Positions 56,152 through 64,000 of a stretch of 64,000 bases of DNA are shown here, piece by piece. Under the pieces are notes generated by a model. It was not told where the DNA came from and ran no database searches. It saw only the letters and a list, made by a program, of their open reading frames with translations. A program made the translations under genes and the position numbers. The stretch is from the NCBI RefSeq assembly GCF_019175385.1, contig NC_083339.1, positions 110,965,601 to 111,029,600 on the forward strand, read 5' to 3'. This DNA comes from Lycium barbarum (Eukaryota > Streptophyta > Magnoliopsida > Solanales > Solanaceae). How positions within the stretch are numbered: the stretch's first letter is position 1; every line of letters begins with the position of its first letter.

Positions 56152-57553
56152 TTAGTTTGCTAGCATGGGTGTCGACTAGTCAAGGTAAGGGTACTCAGAC
56201 TTCCCACTTTTTTTAATTCACAAACATGTCTAGAAGAGCCCATTTTTACACACATTTTCAAAGCTTTCAAATCATGAAAATCTAACGAACCACCCCACAA
56301 TTAAAAATTTGCATATTTGTGAGGCAAATCACGCATTCTAGCATCCTATGACTAATGTTCCCTCAAGACAGTTATCATCCATCCATCGTTGGGACCATTC
56401 TACCTATGACTATACTTTGGAGCATTTAATTGAACACTTGGAGTGCATAGTTTGCGCAAGAAGCTTTTAGTGGCTTAAGGGTGCCTAAACAACCCAATTT
56501 TAGCATGGAGTCAAGCATCAAGCAACACCCAACAACAATTCCAACAACTACGGGGGTTTCAGGGCAATGGGTTTAACAATCTATTATTCACCATTATCAA
56601 TACTTCATGAATTTCAACGTTCACCATTAACATAACTCAAAAGCTTCAACTTTCATAATTTTCTACACATGCATTATTTGTAAAAACAATTTCATAATTC
56701 ATGGTAGTGGGGGAAATAGGAATGGGACTATCTCATACCATAAGAAATGAGGAGAGAAGAGAACAAGAAAACTAAAGAACAAGAAAACTTATCGGAGATT
56801 CGACTGAGACGGGCTGACAGTGGTGGAAGCAACCGTTGGTGTGCACTATTTTAAGGGTTTGTGGGAGAGGGAATTTTGTTTTTGTTTATGGAACAGTTTG
56901 TGTGTGTTTGGCGTAAAGTGGGGGAAAGGATTGGGAAAGATTGTTTTTAAAACGTTGTTAGCAGGTAGGGTGGTTCGGGTTGAATCGTAACTTTAAAAAA
57001 AAAAACCATTTTTACTTGTCCTGCTTGCTGGCGAGGTGTGGCTACCCTTTTTGCCTTAGAAAAAAAAATCTATTTTCTTTTACCTGCCTTGCTCGCGGGG
57101 CGAGCTCTAAAGCGAGGCGTGGTCTCACTTTGAGCTTAGCTTAGCGAGGCCCTGCTCCCTCATACCTTAGTCGATTTTCCTTGTCCATTACCCCATTTTT
57201 AGCCTTTGTACCTACAAAATATACCTTCACCACAGCCTGTTAGCGTGAAAAGCAACTAAAACTACAAAAGCAATAAAAGGTTGGGTTGACTCCCAACAAG
57301 CGCCATAGTTTAGGTCGTGGCAAGACATCTTTTCTTATTTTTCTCATTTTTTTGTTTGTTTTTATTTTCATTTGTTACATTACAACCTCGGATTGCCTCT
57401 TGAGAAGTTCCTTAGTTAACGTCGTGGCACGACGCAAGTCCTCTCCCTATTTGTCATCGAGGAGCACGTGCTCCTTCCCCTTATCGATTTCACCACCCCA
57501 ATATCGCTTGAGACTATGCCTATTAACCAAGAACGTTCACACTTAGCCATCGA
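56152..57553 (-). other. Non-coding 3' region of the Athila-like element
   Basis: No domain seen. It includes GTTGGGTTGACTCCCAACAAGCGC (first 20 bases from 57281) and a repeated CGTCGTGGCACGACG-type text, typical of the region downstream of Athila pol in Solanaceae. Confidence 0.4.
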
Positions 57554-59293
57554 TCACATCTCCACTGCAATATACGACGTTATCCTCATCACCATAAATG
57601 TTCCCAACCATCGGTACTTCAGCTTACCTAGAAACAACCGCAATCTAGAATTGAACAAGAGTACTTGCTGCCCTGGCTCAAATTCACGATATTGAATGTG
57701 CTTATCATGCCACCTCTTTGTCTTCTCCTTGTACAACTTGGCGTTCTCATATGCCCCCAGTCTGAACTCGTCGAGCTCATGCAGTTGCAACAACCGTCTC
57801 TAACCTGCCAAGCTCATATCAAGATTGAGCTTTTTGATTGCCCAATAAGCTTTGTGCTCTAACTCAACAGGCAAGTGACATGCCTTTCCATAGACTAACC
57901 TGTAGGGAGAGTCCCAATAGGTGTTTTATACACTGTTCGATAGGCCCACAAAGTATCATCTAACTTTATTGGCCAATCCTTCCTCTGTGCGTTCACAGTT
58001 TTCTCCAAGATCTGCTTCACCTTTCTATTGGACACCTCTACTTTTCCACATGTTTGCGGGTGGTAAGCCGTAGAAACTTTGTGGTTTACCCTATATTTAG
58101 CCAAGAGGTTCTTTAACAGATTATTGTAAAAGTGAGCTCTACCACCACTGATCATCTCCCTCGGAGTTCCAAACCATGCAAATATATTCTTCCTCACAAA
58201 GTTTCCCACCACCTTTGCATCGTTAGTTGGGAGAGGAATTGCCTCCACCCATTTAAACACAATCAACCGCAAGTGGAATGTAGTTGTTCCCCAAGGATGG
58301 TGGGAAAGGCCCCATAAAATCAATGCCCCATACGTCAAATATCTCTACCTCCAAAATATTGATCAAAGGCATCTCATGCCTCTTTGAGATGTTTCCAGTT
58401 CACTGACATCTGTCACAGCTTCTAGAAAATGCATGAATATCTTTAAATAGCGTGGGCTAGTAAAAACCCGATTGCAACACCTTCGCTGAAGTGCGATCAC
58501 CTCTAAATTATCCTTCATATGGGGAAGAATGACAGCTCTCCAACACTTGACTCACCTCGGCCTGGGGAATGCATCTTCTCACTAACTGATCAGAACCCTA
58601 TTTGTACAAATAAGATTCATCCCATATGTAGAACCGCGAATCATGATAAAACTTCCTTCTCTGATACGTAGTAGTTTCAGGTGGGTAGACCCCTTCACGA
58701 TATCTGTATACCATGGTAATTTTGCCTCATGAATAGTAAAAAGTTGTTTATCAGGAAAAACTTCGAATTTGACCATCTTCCACAACATGATCGTGATCCT
58801 CCAATCTTGATAAGTGGTCAGCAACTTGATTTTCTGTTCCTTTATGATCCTTGATGTCCACATCAAGCTCCTGCTATAGGAGAATCCACCAAATTAGCCT
58901 GGGTTTGACATCTTTCCTGCTAGCAAACATCTCAAGCACATATCGAACGAATTCCCGAAGACAGAAAATTCGTCTATAAACACTTCTATGAAATCCTCCA
59001 CCATATCAGAAAATATTGCTATTGTCCACCTTTGAAAAGTCGCTGCTGCATTACATAACCTAAACGATATCCTCTTGAAAGCGTATGTATCGTTGGGGCA
59101 AGTGAAGGTGGTGTTCTCCTGATCCTCTAGAGCAATAGCTATCTCATTGTAGCTAGAGTAACCATCAAGAAAACAATAATACTCCTGTCCGACTAATCTA
59201 TCAAAAATCTGATCAATAAATAGGATTGGATAATGATCTTTTCTAGTGGCCTCGTTCAGTTTACGATAATCCATGCAAATCCTCCACCCTGTT
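57554..59293 (-). pseudogene. Athila-like Ty3/gypsy pol remnant (RT, RNase H, integrase)
   Basis: Minus-strand coding in pieces. RT at 59293-58894: MDYRKLNEATRKDHYPILFI, EYYCFLDGYSSYNEIAIALE, LCNAAATFQR. The catalytic box reads FIDEFSVFG, where the family has (Y/F)xDD. Next comes an RNase H/linker part at 58866-58582 (FEVFPDKQLFTIHEAKLPWY) and an integrase at 58338-57895 ([59 protein letters not shown]). The integrase C-terminus is at 57793-57554 ([39 protein letters not shown]). There are multiple stops and frame changes. The RT start is cut at 59293 by an LTR insertion right after its CMDYRKLN start region (GWRICMDYRK). Confidence 0.85.
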
Positions 59294-60921
59294 TGTCACG
59301 CCTCGCACCATGGCTTGGGCGTATAACGATACTCGGTGCCTGCATGCATGTGACCGAGCGAACCAACTGGATGGATGGATCAATATGTGGTGTAAATGCA
59401 AGATGAATATAAACACACAACATGCTGATCTACTAAAGAGTCTGACTAAAATATCATAAATGTAGAAAGTACTGAAAAGTTTGCAAGTATAAACGAGTAG
59501 CCGACAAGGCTAAAACATAAAAGCCTGCTAACATCTGACTAACTGGGCTATAGTCTTCGAAGCCTCTAAAGAATACTGAAATGCTAACTATTTACTGGGA
59601 CAAGGCCCTTAACATACCTTACTAATTGAAATACTATAAAGACTGAAAAAGAGGGATAATGCCCCAAAAGACTAGGGCTCACCAATAGTTGATATGAGAT
59701 GTCCTAGTAAGAGAAATCGTCAACCTGTAAATCGTTACCTACATCGCGAGATGCAGGACCCCAACAAAAAGGGACGTCAGTACATTTGAATTGCACTGGT
59801 ATGTAAAACAACTGAAAGAAATAACTGTAAATACTGGAACTGAAACTGAACTAACAAATGATAACAAAACCGAACGAAGAAGTAAAGATATGAATAATCC
59901 CTATTCTGAATGAGGAACCACCTGTTTATTTGAGTAAATAATCTGTGGCCTCAGGCCCAATGTATATGTGCACAAACTGCGGCTTCGGGCCAAAGTATAC
60001 ATATACATAACTGCGGCCTTAGGTCCACTAACACAGGTGTTCAACATTAAACAATTTACATAAAAGAACTGAGAATCATGCTGAAAGATACAACACTAAC
60101 ATGTTGAACAATGACCCACTGAGACATACATTCATGAACTGATTATGAGACTTGAAGCTTTAACTATTTATGAATGTACTGATCAATCTAGACTGAGACT
60201 CATTTGTATCAAACACAATTCTATATTTATTACGTACTGAGTTCACAATATTCAAAATGATAATCATGAACAACTACGAAGCTATATTCTCAAAGGATAA
60301 AAGTCTTGAACTTTTCATGAACAAGGGCATAATCTTTAATTTTGATGCAATTCATAATAATCATGAAGAATAAGACATGGGAAAGATTAATAAAATTCTC
60401 ACACGTAGATAGTTAGCCTTACATAACTGTGAACATTTCAAGTCTAACAAATTAGTTTACTTTTCTAACGAAGAACACACAAACCCTAGCTTGAATAACT
60501 TGAGAAGAATTACCTTGGAAATCCTATGTTTTGTTTAAGAATCATGTATTTAGTGCTAGGATCGATTAAGAATCGAAGAGGTGTCTGTACCTTGATGTGG
60601 GGGTTTGAGAGGAAGGAAAAATCGTCCTTGAGGGGTTTCCTATGAAGTTGGAATGTCTGATAAATGAAATTTCGAGTGAAGTATTGAACTTATAGCACAG
60701 GGCATTTGCACCACCTGGCTCACCGAGCACACTCCAAATCAAGGAGTGACCTCGCTATAGGCCTCGCTTGGCAAGGGTCTACCTCGCTTTGAGCTCCGCT
60801 CAGTGAGCTCATCGGGTCAAAATGGACTTAGCTGATTTTTTTCACTTTTGGACCCCCTACCTCGCTGAGCATGGGATATGGTGAGCTCTTGCCTCGCTCT
60901 GGCGAGCTCCCCTGTCCATTT
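59294..60921 (-). mobile_element. Truncated gypsy LTR (minus strand)
   Basis: Begins TGTCACGCCTCGCACC, the reverse complement of an LTR end of the ...GGCGTGACA family, and matches the 3' half of the solo LTR at 30049-32446 over much of its length (GAGCGAACCAACTGG, TTTGAATTGCACTGGTATGT). The opposite LTR end (TGTTACATCCC) is missing; instead it joins a gag-protease remnant at about 60921. Confidence 0.7.
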
Positions 60922-61896
60922 CACACGCTTAATGTTAAAATCAGAAACTTGAAGGGATATTACCAGTGCGTCGGCGTGCGGACCATTGACGTTCCTTTCC
61001 TCCGCTGCTTCAAATGTAACGCGATCCTCGTGATGGTTCCTTCCCATTTTCCTGGAGGGGGAGGGCTTCTCATTCTGAGGATCTCATGCTATTGCCTCCC
61101 TGGTTCTTCCCTCGAAGATTATGTTGATCGTGCCCGGGGCATCTGCTACTATGTGGAGTCCCGATGTCTTTTTCCCGAATATCCTTGAACCGATTATTTA
61201 AATACTCTTTCAGGTTCCCTCTTTATAGAAAGTTTTCTACCTCATAACTTAGGTGTTTGCAATCTTCATTTGAGTGCCCCGGAGGGTGTGGAACTCACAC
61301 CATAACTCCAAATCACTTCTATTTGGGTTGGACCGGGTTGCTGCTGGAAACCTGGCCTCCTTCATTTTTTTCATGAACATAACCAGTTCAGCATCATCCA
61401 CATTGAAATTGTATGATCCCAGGCTTAGGGGGCACGAATTATTTGATAGCCTTCGCACCGACATCTCCTTCACCTTTCTGGGTTGACCCTGATCATTTTG
61501 TGGTTTTTGGGTTCCTGCGTCGCCTCTCGAGGGGAGGCGGGTTGTGTATGGTTCATATCAATCTCTTGGATACCTTTGCTTGCTGGGGGGTGGGGGAGGG
61601 GCATTCGTAGGCCTCCCATATGGCTTCCTTCTCGCGTCCTCCTGTGAGACCGTCCTGAGGTCGTCTTCTATCCTCATTTTGGTTGTGTATCTGTTATTTA
61701 CCTCGTTCCAAGACTTGGCAGGGAACTGCCTCAGGCTTTCTTTTAATTTCCTTGATGTCTCCGAACCGTTGATGTTCAAACCATCGGCAAATGACGCAGT
61801 GGCCCAATTCTCCGGAATGGCGGGCAGTAGCATCCTCTCCCGCTGGAACCTTTCCACATAGCCGCGAAGCGTCTCATCATTCCTTTATTTTATAGT
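60922..61896 (-). pseudogene. Ty3/gypsy Gag-protease remnant
   Basis: On the minus strand: VERFQRERMLLPAIPENWAT and SRKLKESLRQFPAKSWNEVN (Gag core, 61857-61558), then spacer text (61473-61249), then the start of a retropepsin region (ADALVISLQVSDFNIKRV, 60976-60922). It ends just before the catalytic motif would appear, at the join with the LTR fragment. Several stops. Tat-like by motif. Confidence 0.7.
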
Positions 61897-62381
61897 TGTA
61901 ACGGTTCGCATTTTGTGGGCGGGGTTAGCACTCGGAAAGCTACTTCGAACTCGTTGATGCTCTTTCGGACTTGTTTGAAAAAGAGTCGCCACCTAATTTT
62001 TAGAAAATTGGGAAAACTAGTTTGGAAGGGTTTATTCAAACACCGTGAAAAATCCTTCGTAATCAAAAGTTCTAGGTAAGGATTCTAGTGATCCCCTGGG
62101 GAAGGTGCTAGGGACCCCAGCATTAAGGATCCGTACTATACGGTTGACCTTGGAATTCCAGTGTGTGATTATTTGCTTAAACTGCTTATTTAGTGTTTAT
62201 TTTCTGCATTATAAAAATGTTGTCATTTCTTGCATATAAAAAGATTTGAATATATTCCCTTTATATATAAGGTACTTTGGGTTCGGATTTATGGTATCCG
62301 GGTAAGAATAGGCTCCTTTATATAAGAATAGTGTATTTTATCTTTGTAAAAAATGTTTTGGCTTTTGACAATGTATATGTA

Positions 62382-62456
<75 letters not shown>

Positions 62457-64000
62457 ATGTTTTAATCACACACTTCGTTTTGGGTCAATCCCTATGATAC
62501 ATTAGAACGTCTCATGTTAAAACTGCGTACTTTACGAACATATTTCACTTGTTTTGAATATATCCGAGTTTATAAAAAGAATGGTTTAGTTTCACTCCTA
62601 TAAATTCGTGTATATATATGTGAACATGGATTTGTTTTATGAATGGGCTTAAGCCCAAAACCGTCTTTCTTTCCTCCTTTTAAGATCAAACGGGGCCGTG
62701 GCCCAAAGTAATTTAAATTTTAAGTGGGCTTTTCCCCTCAAAGTCTCTAGTTTCGCTATGGGGCTTGGCCCAAAAATCAACTTTATTCCAATTCAAATTC
62801 TGTCCAAAGCTGGGGTCGACGTTGAAAATACATTGTTCTGTTGCAAAAACTGAGCTGGTTAGCTTGGAGAAATGACATAATATTTGTAGTTTTGAAAACC
62901 CTTTATATCCGTTTTGAACTTGTATCAAAAGCTTTTTTTTTTTTCTTATTATCCTTTTAAATTTGAAAATTGTTATACTAAATCTGGTTTTTGAAAATCG
63001 TTCGGGGGACCTATAAGTCTACTAAACGGCATAACTGCCGTTGTCCTAAGACGACTAGTTCAAACCAAAAGATTCCAATAATAATATGAATTCCTTGCAA
63101 GTATTGCAACTTCGAATACAACAAAATTGGAATGCAAAAAATATAACCACAATAATAAAGAGATGGGGCAGGCTAGGGGCGTACCAAGCCCCAAGTTGGC
63201 CATTTTCACCCATAGCTGGGCCTTCTACATGTTTCTTCTAATATTAGCTTCCCTTTCTTTACTCAAACTCGCTCCAAATGTGAAGAAATTCCTGTTGGGC
63301 CTTAGTCCAACAAATTGGTTTTATACGTGGCCCAAGTGGCCATGCAATGAACAAGAAAAGAAGCAAAGACCCCGGTTAGTTTATATTTGACTGATCCTAT
63401 CACATACATAGCTGTACACACATACGTATATAACATCACATCTATTCACAAGTCGTGTAGTATGCATATGCATGGAAAGGTGTCGAAGGAATAGGCCCAT
63501 TTAGAGCTGTGGGACTTGAAGGAATAGAATGCCCCGTTAGAATGGGCCGGGACAGTCGATCATTGGCTTAATTTCCTGGGTTTTGGGACTCTAGTAGTTC
63601 ATGCAAGGCTAACCTTCGGGTTTTTGCTTTCTGGATCTTTTCCGGTCAAAAAAATGATCTTTCCCTTGTGTTCGGCTATAGCGGAACCCCCAAAATCTAG
63701 AGCTTATGGTCTTAAGTTCCAACCCAGTTCCTCCATGCCCTTAGACTTTATTAGGTAAGACTTGGGTAGTGAAGGAAAGTCATCGCCATCCATATTCCTG
63801 ATGCCGCACAAGTTCCTAGAGGTTTCATGAACCTCTGGCATGGCTAGACATTAGGGGAAGGTTCAGACCAGGCCCCCTAAACTGGTTTGTTCTCCCAACC
63901 AATACAGCCATGGAGGACACAAACTTACATATCCATAAACAGGCTTGGAACAGATGGAACAAGTCTAATGCACATAGTTATAGGATAGCCATAAAGTAAT
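61897..64000 (-). mobile_element. LTR-like region running off the right edge (minus strand)
   Basis: Starts TGTAACGGTTCGC (a plausible LTR end, ...CCGTTACA on the minus strand), followed by GAGTCGCCACCTAATT (61984-61999). The same text appears at the equivalent place in the solo LTR 34823-38902 (near 34892-34907), with related AGTTCTAGGTAAGG- and GGTGCTAGGG-type text after it. No coding domain. The far end lies outside the window. Confidence 0.5.
62392..62455. repeat. Compound (GT)n(AT)n microsatellite
   Basis: About 6-7 GT repeats followed by ~26 AT repeats. Confidence 0.9.

Noticed and set aside
61544..61861. 105-residue plus-strand ORF
   Set aside because: Antisense of the gypsy Gag core read on the minus strand.

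Overview
This is a repeat-rich window of a flowering-plant nuclear genome, most likely Solanaceae. The clues are a tRNA-derived SINE of the Solanaceae type, hAT and Stowaway MITEs, Ty1/copia (Tork-like and Sirevirus-like) and Ty3/gypsy (Ogre/Tat- and Athila-like) retrotransposons, spliced gene structure, and one Arabidopsis-type nuclear gene. Most of the 64 kb is nested mobile DNA. Host genes are few.

Left part (1-13.3 kb): a MITE; a 3 kb element with ~165 bp terminal inverted repeats (2090-5047) that carries a decayed C-terminal fragment of a plant mobile domain (PMD) gene; a second inverted-repeat element with a MITE inside it (5050-6170); and the one clearly intact protein gene, a 594-codon intronless PLP-dependent, molybdenum-cofactor-sulfurase-like protein on the minus strand (7703-9487). 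Small repeats follow: a SINE, a Stowaway MITE, a duplicated unit and a G18/A19 tract.

Middle part (13.3-50.3 kb): a complete but broken copia element (13326-18238, TSD CATAT) whose reverse transcriptase has lost a segment and gained a 251 bp second copy of upstream pol sequence; a gag-only Ogre-like gypsy element (19514-27162) with tandem repeats near its 3' end; a relic of a host gene (28017-28476, possibly an NT-C2/EEIG1-type protein); and an old Sirevirus-like element (28488-49872) with gag and envelope-like remnants but no pol. Three younger insertions split the Sirevirus, each with a perfect 5 bp target duplication: two solo LTRs (30049-32446 and 34823-38902) and a very young non-autonomous, LARD-like element (40325-48635) whose 3638 bp LTRs differ at only two positions I could find. 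A further solo LTR lies at 49900-50285.

Right part (50.3-64 kb): MITEs, then the most biologically meaningful locus, two MIR399 microRNA genes in an inverted, head-to-head (divergent) arrangement (hairpins at about 51680-51810 minus and 54459-54590 plus). Homology between the two copies runs through hairpin, loop and about 450 bp of promoter, including a conserved PHR1-type P1BS element (GNATATNC). In other plants miR399 is induced by phosphate starvation and silences PHO2, so this is probably a functional regulatory pair. Beyond it are decayed minus-strand Athila-like pol/ORF remnants, a truncated gypsy LTR fused to a gag-protease remnant, and an LTR-like region running off the right end.

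All assignments come from reading the sequence. No database search was run.
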